Source of the DNA: an uncultured Parabacteroides sp.
GTDB lineage: Bacteria > Bacteroidota > Bacteroidia > Bacteroidales > Tannerellaceae
Direction of reading: 5' to 3'
Length of the DNA: 45,611 nt
NCBI GenBank assembly: GCA_900552465.1
Contig: URZO01000023.1
Coordinates: forward strand, 1 to 45,611
The position numbers and the translations under genes are program-made. Below, piece by piece: positions 25,332 through 34,190 of this stretch (within the stretch, counting starts at the first letter, position 1; the number at the start of each line of letters is the position of its first letter). The notes below the pieces were generated by a model that saw only the letters and a list, made by a program, of their open reading frames with translations, made no database searches and was not told the origin of the DNA.

Positions 25332-25339
25332 CAAATATA
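25332..25339 (-). promoter_or_regulatory. Promoter -7 box for the cobalamin riboswitch RNA
   Basis: TATATTTG matches TAnnTTTG directly upstream of the aptamer, placing the transcript start near 25325. This supports an actively transcribed riboswitch rather than a relic. Confidence 0.6.
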
Positions 25340-25407
25340 GGGATATTTTCCATAAATATCTCATCTTCGCCTAAAAAAAGCTGAACGCGTCTTTTTCTAA
25401 CGAAAAA

Positions 25408-25444
25408 GAGTCTGACATACGGTTGTTGGCCGCACATCAGACTC
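25408..25444 (-). terminator. Rho-independent terminator of the sus-like operon
   Basis: GAGTCTGA (25437-25444 on the minus strand) pairs with TCAGACTC (25408-25415), and the stem is followed by TTTTTC. It lies 28 bp past the SusE/F-like stop at 25472 on the same strand. Confidence 0.72.
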
Positions 25445-25471
25445 TCTTTAACAATCAGGGGTGAAAACCTT

Positions 25472-26911
25472 TTACTGGATCACGCCTGTTCCATCGGTGA
25501 AGTCGAGTACCGCTTTCTGTCCGGCTTTGACAGGCACAGCAGGCTGGTCGCCTCCATTGCCACGATATTCGATCTTTCCTTCGTAAATATTAAATTCGGC
25601 ACGCCACCAATCAGGCAAACCCGGATGTTTGATACACATACGCAAGTCACCATCGGCCGCAAATGCAGGAGATGTGATCTTCTTGGCGACATTATCAACC
25701 GTAAACTTGCTTGCCTCATCGTAATCCCACGTACCACCGTTGACATCGCCGAACAGATAGATATTCACGTCTGTCACGGAAACGGTATTGTCTTCCAGGT
25801 TGACATAGATCAGATAATAGCCCGGAGTCGTCACGTTGATGTTATTTCCGCCTTTGGTATATTCCCCTATCGCATCGGTGTTCTCTTCGGCAATACCGAA
25901 GTCACCGCCCCAACCTAACTTAACCGTAAACTTGAAGCCGCCGGGATTCAGATAGGCGATCTTCCAGAATGAACTCGGCGTTCCGTTTACCGGAATACAT
26001 TCTTCCGCATCTGTTTCGGGTGTCCATCCCTGGAAAGCATCCCCGACGATAAACAGATTTTCGGGATAAGCCGGCGGAACGACCGGGTCACCGGTCAGGA
26101 CATAACGAGCGCTGAACTGGCCGGCACGGATATCATATTTCATAAATACGCTGAATTGTCCTCCGATATTCGTAACCAGGTTGGCGCCTCCCGTTTCCAT
26201 GCTACTGAAACCTTCGGTCAGGACATTATCCGTTCCTTCTTTCGTTCCTGTGACATCGGTGAATATCTTCACTTTGCTGGCCGCATCGTATGGGATTTCA
26301 TACCCCCAGTTACCGCTATAACGGAATTTGAACTCACCGGCATTCAGCGTCGTCGACATCTCCCACTCTACCGTCGTACTGGTCGCATCGAATTTCGGAG
26401 CATTGAATGGTGTTTCCTTATCCCATGCGCCTTCTGTGGCGGCACCGATAATGCCCCAGCTCACCGGCAGGATCGACACCTGGTTCAGACTGGTATTAAC
26501 GATTATATTATACAACCCGTCGGATGCGACCGTAAAAGCCGGACCTCCGGCAGACAGGTTGCAGATGGAGATTACATCGGGAACTTCCTCGACGACTTCT
26601 CCTTTACCATAATGCACCGGTTCTTCTCCGACCGCTTTACATACGGATATATTAAATTCTCCGCCGGCTTTCAACCAGGTATAAATACCGATTATCTCCG
26701 GCTTCGTTTCAGACAGACCGTCGCCAAGATCCAGCTTGACGGGCTTCAAGGCTGACGTAGAAGCCTCGCCGCTGAATATGGTGGCACTACCGACCACATA
26801 CGTACCGGGTTGCGCCTCTTCGATAATGGTCCAGTTATCGTTATCCTTACAACCTGTCACCGCCAGCAACAGGAGGATAAACATGGATATATAGTTGCAT
26901 ATCTTTTTCAT
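25472..26911 (-). CDS. SusE/SusF-family outer-membrane starch-binding lipoprotein
   Basis: A 479-residue surface lipoprotein (lipobox LAVTGC, mature Cys at about residue 21). After the anchor come about four beta-sandwich modules (roughly 35-150, 155-275, 285-385 and 385-479), with aromatic clusters such as NLFIVGDAFQGWTP, ENTDAIGEYTK and CIKHPGLPDWW typical of SusE/SusF carbohydrate-binding modules. The length is close to SusF (about 485 aa) rather than SusE (about 387 aa), so the symbol is left open. It is the last gene of the sus-like transcript, after SusD, followed by a terminator. It probably holds glucans at the cell surface without cleaving them. Confidence 0.87.
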   Translation of the reverse strand: MKKICNYISMFILLLLAVTGCKDNDNWTIIEEAQPGTYVVGSATIFSGEASTSALKPVKLDLGDGLSETKPEIIGIYTWLKAGGEFNISVCKAVGEEPVHYGKGEVVEEVPDVISICNLSAGGPAFTVASDGLYNIIVNTSLNQVSILPVSWGIIGAATEGAWDKETPFNAPKFDATSTTVEWEMSTTLNAGEFKFRYSGNWGYEIPYDAASKVKIFTDVTGTKEGTDNVLTEGFSSMETGGANLVTNIGGQFSVFMKYDIRAGQFSARYVLTGDPVVPPAYPENLFIVGDAFQGWTPETDAEECIPVNGTPSSFWKIAYLNPGGFKFTVKLGWGGDFGIAEENTDAIGEYTKGGNNINVTTPGYYLIYVNLEDNTVSVTDVNIYLFGDVNGGTWDYDEASKFTVDNVAKKITSPAFAADGDLRMCIKHPGLPDWWRAEFNIYEGKIEYRGNGGDQPAVPVKAGQKAVLDFTDGTGVIQ

Positions 26912-26950
26912 ATCATTGTCCTTTTATATGAATCTGTTTATAGTTGTTTA

Positions 26951-28567
26951 TCAATATCCTTTATTCTGTGAAAGGTTCTTATTCAGCAAGACTACATCAT
27001 GCGGAATAGGGAATACGGTGCAATAGGGTTGTGTCGCCGGACGGCCGTCCACCGCATCGCAGAACTTGCCGAACCTGACAAGATCCTGGCGGCGTACACC
27101 TTCCCAGGAAAGCTCGCGGGCACGTTCGTCAAGCAGGTCGTTGAGAGTTGCTTTGGAGAGTGCATCGGCACCTACACGTCCGCGCACTTCATTGATTTCA
27201 TTGTCACCGCTTTCCCCTTTACGCATTTTGGCCTCAGCCTTCATCAACAGGACATCGGCATACCGGTATAATACGAAATCGACACTTTGCAATTTGCCTG
27301 CCGACTGGGAGGCGGGATCGATCTCATACTTTTTCCAACGTGCACCGGCCGTTTTTTCATCGGCTATACCTGAAACATCGACGGCGACGGCATCCGGCTT
27401 ATATTCCAGCTCTTTATCACCATCCATGACCGGAGCGCCGTCCGGGCCGGTTACTTTACCCGTGTAGAAACACAATTCCAGACGGGGATCATTTTTACTT
27501 TTTCTGAAAGAGGCTAATAATTCCTTGGAAGCAGATGCTCCGTTCCAACCGTCGATCGAATAGGCTTTACCGTGTGCATAATGGACAGTACGGATAATAT
27601 AATAGAACTGGGCGCTATACTTGGCCGGGTCCATCGGGATTGTGAAAATATTCTCTACAGACTTCTCGTTCCCCACACTGAAGTTAGATGAGTAAGAAGA
27701 AGAAAGCTGATATCCTAAATTGGAAATAGAGTCACAATAAGCGATCGTGGCATCCCAACAGGAAACCTTTTGGCCGCTCATGTCAAAATCCGTACTTCCG
27801 TTAGGAATACCGCCGTTGTCCGTCCAATCGTCATCCGAATAGACCTGCGCATTCAAAGCTAACTTAGCTAAAAGGTAAAAGGCCACCGGACGTGTCATAC
27901 GACCGTAATACTCACCTTCTTTGGTACTATTTGCCGTATTCAAATAAGGCAAAGCCTCCTGTAATTCCTTCCGGACAAAATTGTACACTTCGCTTCTTTC
28001 GGATTGTTTGACATCCGAAATCTGCACATCCGACTTTTCGACAAGAGGGACACGGCCGAAGCAATCCAGCAACTGGTAGTAGTAGAGTGCACGGATCGCC
28101 TGCACCTCCGCTTTGTAAACGGGAAGATAGATATTCTCGGGATCTGCTTCCATCAGGCCGTTCAACTTGTCGATAGACTGGTTGCTCAGCCCGATCACCT
28201 TATACAGATAATCCCAGACACTCTTGAAAGGAGCTTCGGACTTATCCCAGGTATGAAGATACAACCGTTGCCATAACTTCCCGTCTTCCCAGTCACCTCC
28301 ACGGGTCGGGAGCAAGGCTTCGTCGTTCGTAAATGTCTGGATGTCATACAGGCCACGGTCTGTCCCGGCCAGTCCTTCCCCTCCGCCGGTCGCACCGATC
28401 TGGGTATAGAGGTTGGCTACTGTATTGAGATAGATCAATTCCGGGCTTTTGTAAGCCTCATCTTCCGGCATCTGGTCTTTCGGGTTTTCTTCCAGGAAAG
28501 AGCTACAGGAAGGAAGAGCAAATGTGGCGGCTACAAGCAGGCAGCTATATATTATATTCTTTTTCAT
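26951..28567 (-). CDS. susD: SusD/RagB-family glycan-binding lipoprotein
   Basis: A 538-residue outer-membrane lipoprotein with lipobox ALPSC (mature Cys at about residue 21). The fold is recognised from the N-terminal SSFLEENPKDQ segment, the TPR-like helical core (YLPVYKAEVQAIRALYYYQLL) and the C-terminal signature RARELSWEGVRRQDLVRFGKF. SusD proteins cap the SusC barrel and deliver oligosaccharide. It lies 13 bp downstream of the SusC gene and 39 bp upstream of the SusE/F-like gene. Assignment to a starch locus rests on the linked SusB orthologue and SusR-like regulator. Confidence 0.94.
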   Translation of the reverse strand: MKKNIIYSCLLVAATFALPSCSSFLEENPKDQMPEDEAYKSPELIYLNTVANLYTQIGATGGGEGLAGTDRGLYDIQTFTNDEALLPTRGGDWEDGKLWQRLYLHTWDKSEAPFKSVWDYLYKVIGLSNQSIDKLNGLMEADPENIYLPVYKAEVQAIRALYYYQLLDCFGRVPLVEKSDVQISDVKQSERSEVYNFVRKELQEALPYLNTANSTKEGEYYGRMTRPVAFYLLAKLALNAQVYSDDDWTDNGGIPNGSTDFDMSGQKVSCWDATIAYCDSISNLGYQLSSSYSSNFSVGNEKSVENIFTIPMDPAKYSAQFYYIIRTVHYAHGKAYSIDGWNGASASKELLASFRKSKNDPRLELCFYTGKVTGPDGAPVMDGDKELEYKPDAVAVDVSGIADEKTAGARWKKYEIDPASQSAGKLQSVDFVLYRYADVLLMKAEAKMRKGESGDNEINEVRGRVGADALSKATLNDLLDERARELSWEGVRRQDLVRFGKFCDAVDGRPATQPYCTVFPIPHDVVLLNKNLSQNKGY

Positions 28568-28580
28568 GTTTTTATGCTAA

Positions 28581-31562
28581 TTAGAAGGTTATATTTAATC
28601 CGAGAGAATAGGTCCGCGTCAACGGGTAGAAGCGTTTGTCATCAACGCCCATATCGCTACCGACAACGGTGTTGTTGATCATCGGCGACAAGCCTGAATA
28701 GTTCGTGAACGTATGCACGTTATTGACAGAAGCCGTCAACCGTATGTTCTTAATGACTTTATCGATTTTCTTTACATTGAAGTTATAGCCCAATGTGATG
28801 TAATCGATATTCACATAATCACCTTTTTCCAGCCAATAGTCAGTAACCGTATTATCCTTGATATTCATGGAAGGAGCATCCGGCAAGACGTTGTATGTCG
28901 GGAAGGTATTCATATTCATATAGGTCAGGGAAGTTCCATTATAGATCTTATGTCCGAACGCTCCGCTCATCTGTACCTGTAAGTCAAAGCGTTTATAACG
29001 CATGCTGATGTTGGCACCCATGAATACTTTAGGAGTTGCCTGTCCTGCCACGTAGCGGTCGTTGCCGTCATTGATATCAACGGTACCGTTCTTGTCGAGG
29101 TCTTCAATCTGGTACGTATAGCTACCCAGACCGTCGTTTACCAGACCTCTTGAATGAGGCAGATAGAATACACCTACCGGTTGTCCTACCATCTGATAGA
29201 TAACGCCCGTATTACCACCGATAAAACCGGCGCCGTTGATGCTACCCAGGCGCATATATTCGGAAGTAGACAATTCCTGGCCCATATAAGTTCCGCTCAA
29301 CGATTTCAGTTCATTCTTCTGATAAGAGACATTGGCACTGATCTTCAGGTCGAAATCTTTTGTCTGTACCGGTGTGCCGCTCAATGCTATTTCCACACCG
29401 TTGTTCTGCATTTCCCCCAAGTTTGCCAGGAGCTTGTTGTAGAGGAACGGAGGAACCGGAACGGCATATTCATACAACAAGTCGGTCGTTCTTGAGTTGT
29501 AATAGTCGACAGAACCGGAGATCCGGCTATCCAACAGACTGAAGTCAACGCCCACGTCGAACATCTTCTTGGTTTCCCATTTCAGGTCCGGGTTTGCATT
29601 ACGGGCATACCCGTAAGTAACGGTTTGCTGGCCATTGACGGTCGTGATACCGGTGGGTTGCATCAAAGAGAGCGAGTTGTAGGGCGATATGGCATCCTGG
29701 TTACCGGTCAGACCGTAACCGGCTCTGATTTTGATGTTTGTAATCTGCTCGATATCCTTCAGGAATGCTTCGTTGCTGATTACCCATGCCGCAGAAGCGG
29801 AAGGGAAGAAGCCCCACTTGTTGTTTTCTCCCAGTTTGGAAGAACCGTCGGTACGCAGGTTAACCGTTGCAATATAACGGTCGTCAAACATATAGTTAAG
29901 ACGGGCCATGAAAGAAGAAATATTGTAGGAGTTGGCATAAGAAGTAACGTCGCCATACTTCACATTTGCTCCTGCTTTCAGGTTGTCATATCCGAAATAG
30001 TTCGTACCGAAGCCGCGTGCGTCAGCACCGAAACCGTTGAACTTATAGCTCTGCCCTTCCATCAATCCTAAAACATCAACATGATTCTTTCCGAAGTCTT
30101 TCTTATAGGACAACGTGATATTTCCCATCAGCACATCGCTGTTCTTCTGCGTCTTGCTGGCCTTACCGCTACCTTCACGGATACCGGCTTTGATATTATT
30201 CGGAATGTAGGTCGAGTTGATCTTCTCATTATAGGTATAAGAGCCGAATACGCTCAACATCAGATCAGGGGTAAAGTTGAACGAGAGCTTGCCGTGTGCA
30301 TTCAGGTAGGCATTGTCTTCCTTATCCTGTATGGTCAGACGTCCCAGCGGGTTGTCTATCTCGTTTGCGTTCGGATCTTCCGGCCATGTACCGTCGGCAT
30401 TGCGGGCGGCAGGCAGGGTCGGATTGAAAGAAGCGGCGGAATAGAATGTTTTCTGGTGATCGTTCACATAGTTATTCACTTTCTTGGATCCGAACATACC
30501 GAATTCTATTTTCAGACGGTCGTCGAACATCCGCTGGTTCGCATCCAACTTAGCGGTATAATTGCGCATATCGCTACCGTCAATAATACCGTCCTGTGCA
30601 ATCACGCCGATCGAAGCGCGGTAATTGGATTGCTCGTTTCCGGCACCGAAAGAGACGCGATGGTTCTGGGTGAAACCGGTACGTTGCATCTCCTTCATGA
30701 AGTTCGTGCTCGCACCGCCGTCGAGGGCATTGACATACCCACCGGCCTCTACGGCCGACCGGTATTGTGCGGCATTCAGCATATCGATGTTCTTATAGAC
30801 GCTTTCCACGCCGAATGTCCCGTCATAGTTCAGGCTAACGGCTCCAGCCTTTCCTTTCGTCGTGGTAACGACAATCACACCGCTGGCACCACGTGAACCA
30901 TACTGGGCGGTTTCGGAAGCATCCTTCAAAATCGTAAAGGTCTCGATGTCGGAAGGAGAAAGCGCATTCAGTAATCCTAAGTCACCAAAAACACCGTCTA
31001 TCACAACCAACGGATCGTTACCGCCGGATAATGAAGTCGTACCACGCACACGGATAGAGGGAGTGGAAGCCGGGTCGCCTCCCTGTTTGTTGATGACCAC
31101 ACCGGCCACTTTTCCCTTTATCGACTCGAGCGGGTTCGTTACGACTCCGACATTCATGTCTTCTTTCTTAATCTTTTCAACGGCACCGGAGATCGTCCGC
31201 TTACTTCCCGTAGCGTAACCGACAACAACCACTTCGTCCAGCGCTTCCACATCTTCTTTCAGGATGATATTAAAAGAACTCTGTCCATTAACGGCTATGG
31301 TCTGAGGGATATAGCCGATATACGAAATATTGATCGAGGAGTTTCCGGGTACGGTTAAAGAGAAATTACCGTCTACATCGGTAATGATCCCGTTTGTCGT
31401 ACCAACCTGAAGAACACTGGCACCGATAATCGGCTCGCCGGTCACATCTTTTACATTACCTCTGACTGTAATGTCTTGCGCAAAAATGCTAAAGTTACAC
31501 AGTAAGCCTATTAGTACTAATAGGCTTACTCTTGCAATGCAAGAGTAAATTTTTTGTTTCAT
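28581..31562 (-). CDS. susC: SusC-type TonB-dependent outer-membrane transporter
   Basis: A 993-residue importer. Signal peptide (about 1-29, ending SIFAQ), carboxypeptidase-regulatory-like domain (about 30-105, GEPIIGASVLQVGTTNG), a TonB-box-like stretch (EALDEVVVVGYAT), plug domain with SIRVRGTTSLSGGNDPLVVIDG, and a 22-strand barrel ending YSLGLNITF. The C-terminal phenylalanine is the usual barrel signal. It forms a pair with the SusD protein. It starts 99 bp after the GH97 gene, so it could share that transcript or have a promoter of its own; no clear TAnnTTTG box was found in that gap. Confidence 0.95.
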   Translation of the reverse strand: MKQKIYSCIARVSLLVLIGLLCNFSIFAQDITVRGNVKDVTGEPIIGASVLQVGTTNGIITDVDGNFSLTVPGNSSINISYIGYIPQTIAVNGQSSFNIILKEDVEALDEVVVVGYATGSKRTISGAVEKIKKEDMNVGVVTNPLESIKGKVAGVVINKQGGDPASTPSIRVRGTTSLSGGNDPLVVIDGVFGDLGLLNALSPSDIETFTILKDASETAQYGSRGASGVIVVTTTKGKAGAVSLNYDGTFGVESVYKNIDMLNAAQYRSAVEAGGYVNALDGGASTNFMKEMQRTGFTQNHRVSFGAGNEQSNYRASIGVIAQDGIIDGSDMRNYTAKLDANQRMFDDRLKIEFGMFGSKKVNNYVNDHQKTFYSAASFNPTLPAARNADGTWPEDPNANEIDNPLGRLTIQDKEDNAYLNAHGKLSFNFTPDLMLSVFGSYTYNEKINSTYIPNNIKAGIREGSGKASKTQKNSDVLMGNITLSYKKDFGKNHVDVLGLMEGQSYKFNGFGADARGFGTNYFGYDNLKAGANVKYGDVTSYANSYNISSFMARLNYMFDDRYIATVNLRTDGSSKLGENNKWGFFPSASAAWVISNEAFLKDIEQITNIKIRAGYGLTGNQDAISPYNSLSLMQPTGITTVNGQQTVTYGYARNANPDLKWETKKMFDVGVDFSLLDSRISGSVDYYNSRTTDLLYEYAVPVPPFLYNKLLANLGEMQNNGVEIALSGTPVQTKDFDLKISANVSYQKNELKSLSGTYMGQELSTSEYMRLGSINGAGFIGGNTGVIYQMVGQPVGVFYLPHSRGLVNDGLGSYTYQIEDLDKNGTVDINDGNDRYVAGQATPKVFMGANISMRYKRFDLQVQMSGAFGHKIYNGTSLTYMNMNTFPTYNVLPDAPSMNIKDNTVTDYWLEKGDYVNIDYITLGYNFNVKKIDKVIKNIRLTASVNNVHTFTNYSGLSPMINNTVVGSDMGVDDKRFYPLTRTYSLGLNITF

Positions 31563-31661
31563 GCATTAGAGAATTTAAGATTGTTATTACTAATGTTAAT
31601 TTTATTCGTAAATTAGAGAAATACCTATTAAAACCTATTTGTCTTCAACCTATTGAAGCTA

Positions 31662-33878
31662 TTATAACCTTTTCAATCCTTTTGCCTCTGATTTATCTTT
31701 TACTTCTTTGATACTGATGGCGTAACCACCTCCACTTACTGCCCGCAAGGTTAGCTTGCTTTTGTTGGTCAGCAGGCCCTTGCTAATCGTATAGGCCTGC
31801 GGATTATTCTTCCAGTCAGCATCTTTGGCATCGGCATACACCGTTGCTATATATTGTTTTCCCGGTTGCAGGAAATCAAATGTCAATTTGGAAGTATGTC
31901 CGTTTTCATCAGCCGTACAACCGATAAACCAGTCATTCGAACCTTTGGCCCGACGGGCAATCGTGATGTAGTCTCCCGGTTCAGCTTCCAGATACAGGCT
32001 TTCATCCCAATCGACGGCGACATCCTTAATAAACTGGAAGGCATCCATAAAACGTTCATAATTTTCAGGAATATCGGCGGCCATCTGCAGAGGACTGTAC
32101 ATCGTGACATACAATGCCAACTGGCGTACCAGAGTAGAGCGGACCTGGGAGTTGTTATTCGGATTCATCTTATTACAATGCGTTTCAAAGATACCCGGCG
32201 TATAATCCATCGGTCCACCGACCAGACGGGTAAAAGGCAGGATAGTCGTATGGTCCACATTGTTGCCGCCAAACGATTCATACTCTGTTCCGCGTGCAGA
32301 TTCGTTGCCGATCAGGTTCGGATAGGTACGGCAAAGCCCGGTAGGACGAACCGCTTCGTGTGCATTTACCATAATCTTATAATCGGCCGCTTTCTTGACG
32401 GCATATAAATAGTGGTTATTCATCCATTGTCCGTAATGGTATTCTCCGCGCGGGATAATATCACCGACATAGCCGCTCTTAACCGAGTTATATCCGTTGT
32501 CGACCATGAACTGGTAAGCTTTATCCATATGACGTTCGTAATTACGGACGGAAGCAGATGTTTCATGGTGCATCATCAATCTCACCCCTTTACCGGCGGC
32601 ATAGCTTTGAAGCTCTTTTACGTTGAAATCAGGATAAGGAGTCACAAAGTCAAAGACATAATCCTTGCTTTTCCCGAACCAGTCTTCCCAGCCTTCATTC
32701 CATCCTTCAACCAGAACCTGGTCGAAACCATTCTGAGCGGCAAAATCGATATAACGTTTTACATTTGCCGTATTAGCGGAATGCCTGCCATTCGGCTTTG
32801 TCTTGGAATAGTCCGTCACTCCTAACTTCACACTTGAAAGTTCGTCCGTATAAGCCCAAGTCCCCTTATTGGTAATCATATCCCACCATACACCGATGTA
32901 TTTAACCGGTTTGATCCAGGAAACATCCTCTAATTTACAAGGTTCATTCAGATTGAGCGTAATGCGGGATGCCAAAATATCACGGGCATCGTCACTCACG
33001 ATAACCGTACGCCAAGGCGAGTTGCAAGGTGTTTGCAGATAGCCTTTATCGCCTCTTGCATCAGGGGTGAGCCAGGATTCGAACACCATGTTCTTGTCAT
33101 CCAGGTTCAGATGCATGCACGCATAATCGATCAGAGCGGCTTCATGCAAATTGATATACAGGCCATCGTCGGTCTTCATCATCAAAGCGGTCTGCACGCC
33201 TGTCGGTGAAAACGGTGTCTGTGAAGAATTAGGAGTGATAGCCTTCTTCATCAACCCTCTGATTTCAGATAAACGGGAAGTCGTGTAATCGTATTCTTGC
33301 GTGTCATAATCCCCCGGTATCCAAAATGCCGTATGGTCGCCAGCCATACCGAATTGCGAATGTTCTTCTTTGATGACGAAATAGTTCAACTCCTTCTGTT
33401 GCGGAAACTCATAGCGGAAGCCCAATCCGTCATTGAATAGGCGGAACCGGATCACAATGTGTCTGCCGTTTGCAGGCTGATTCAGCGTCACCGCCAATTC
33501 GTTATAATGATCCCTGATTTCCTTTTCCTCTCCCCAAACCGGCTTCCAGGTTTCATCGAAGGTAGATGTCTTGACCTCTCCGATTTCGAAACCATTATAA
33601 AGATTTGTCTTTTTATCTAATGTCGTAACGTCTTTACGCTGCTTGAACTCGAAGTCGACAGCTGCATCCGCATCCTCTTTTTTCAGTTCCAGACCCAATG
33701 TACTGGGTTTGATGACCTCTTTCTGTTTATAAGTTAATTCATAAACAGGAGCACCTTCCTGATTCAAACGAAATGTCATTTCCAGATTGCCATCCGGCGA
33801 GGTTAGTTTTTGCTGCGCATTTCCGATAAATGAAATGCAGAGTAAAAAGACGAGTGAAAGATTCTTTTTTCTTTTCAT
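31662..33878 (-). CDS. susB: GH97 alpha-glucosidase, SusB orthologue
   Basis: A periplasmic inverting alpha-glucosidase of family GH97 that cleaves imported maltooligosaccharides. With the ATG at 33878 the protein is 738 aa, the same as Bacteroides thetaiotaomicron SusB. The glutamates fall exactly on the SusB numbers: E439 (HHETSAS), E508 (NAHEAVRPTG) and E532 (GTEYES), the two bases and the acid of the inverting subgroup. The frame extends ten codons upstream, but the signal peptide MKRKKNLSLVFLLCISF begins at 33878, which settles the start. It is the first gene of the operon and diverges from the SusR-like regulator. Confidence 0.95.
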   Translation of the reverse strand: MKRKKNLSLVFLLCISFIGNAQQKLTSPDGNLEMTFRLNQEGAPVYELTYKQKEVIKPSTLGLELKKEDADAAVDFEFKQRKDVTTLDKKTNLYNGFEIGEVKTSTFDETWKPVWGEEKEIRDHYNELAVTLNQPANGRHIVIRFRLFNDGLGFRYEFPQQKELNYFVIKEEHSQFGMAGDHTAFWIPGDYDTQEYDYTTSRLSEIRGLMKKAITPNSSQTPFSPTGVQTALMMKTDDGLYINLHEAALIDYACMHLNLDDKNMVFESWLTPDARGDKGYLQTPCNSPWRTVIVSDDARDILASRITLNLNEPCKLEDVSWIKPVKYIGVWWDMITNKGTWAYTDELSSVKLGVTDYSKTKPNGRHSANTANVKRYIDFAAQNGFDQVLVEGWNEGWEDWFGKSKDYVFDFVTPYPDFNVKELQSYAAGKGVRLMMHHETSASVRNYERHMDKAYQFMVDNGYNSVKSGYVGDIIPRGEYHYGQWMNNHYLYAVKKAADYKIMVNAHEAVRPTGLCRTYPNLIGNESARGTEYESFGGNNVDHTTILPFTRLVGGPMDYTPGIFETHCNKMNPNNNSQVRSTLVRQLALYVTMYSPLQMAADIPENYERFMDAFQFIKDVAVDWDESLYLEAEPGDYITIARRAKGSNDWFIGCTADENGHTSKLTFDFLQPGKQYIATVYADAKDADWKNNPQAYTISKGLLTNKSKLTLRAVSGGGYAISIKEVKDKSEAKGLKRL

Positions 33879-33944
33879 ATTATAAAATGGTATTAAATTA
33901 TGTGCCAACGTATGGTCCGAGAGTTTTTTTCATTTCGGATATGG

Positions 33945-33952
33945 CAAATGTA
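33945..33952 (-). promoter_or_regulatory. Promoter -7 box for susB and the sus-like operon
   Basis: TACATTTG on the minus strand matches TAnnTTTG, 66 bp before the susB ATG. No good -33 box is seen at the usual spacing, which would suit a promoter needing an activator such as SusR. The remainder of the 312-bp divergent gap is AT-rich with no gene. Confidence 0.6.
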
Positions 33953-34167
33953 ACGGTATTGAAACCCGTTAAATGAGACAAGAACAAAAATATAAATGAT
34001 TTTCAGTTCATTTTTAAACTAATACACTATTCCACAAGCAATTACTCTTAAACATCTTTTTTAAAAATATAAGTCTTTGTGAACTGTCAGAATCACATCC
34101 ACACCTTTTCTACAGCCTTTAATAAATATTTCTTACCGTTTTCTGCTCTCCGGATACTTAATATTTA

Positions 34168-34175
34168 TATATTTG
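34168..34175 (+). promoter_or_regulatory. Promoter -7 box for the SusR-like regulator
   Basis: TATATTTG matches TAnnTTTG, with the start codon 15 bp beyond its end, so the leader would be only about 10-18 nt. The -33 region is weak. Confidence 0.5.
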
Positions 34176-34190
34176 TGAAAAACAAAGTCA

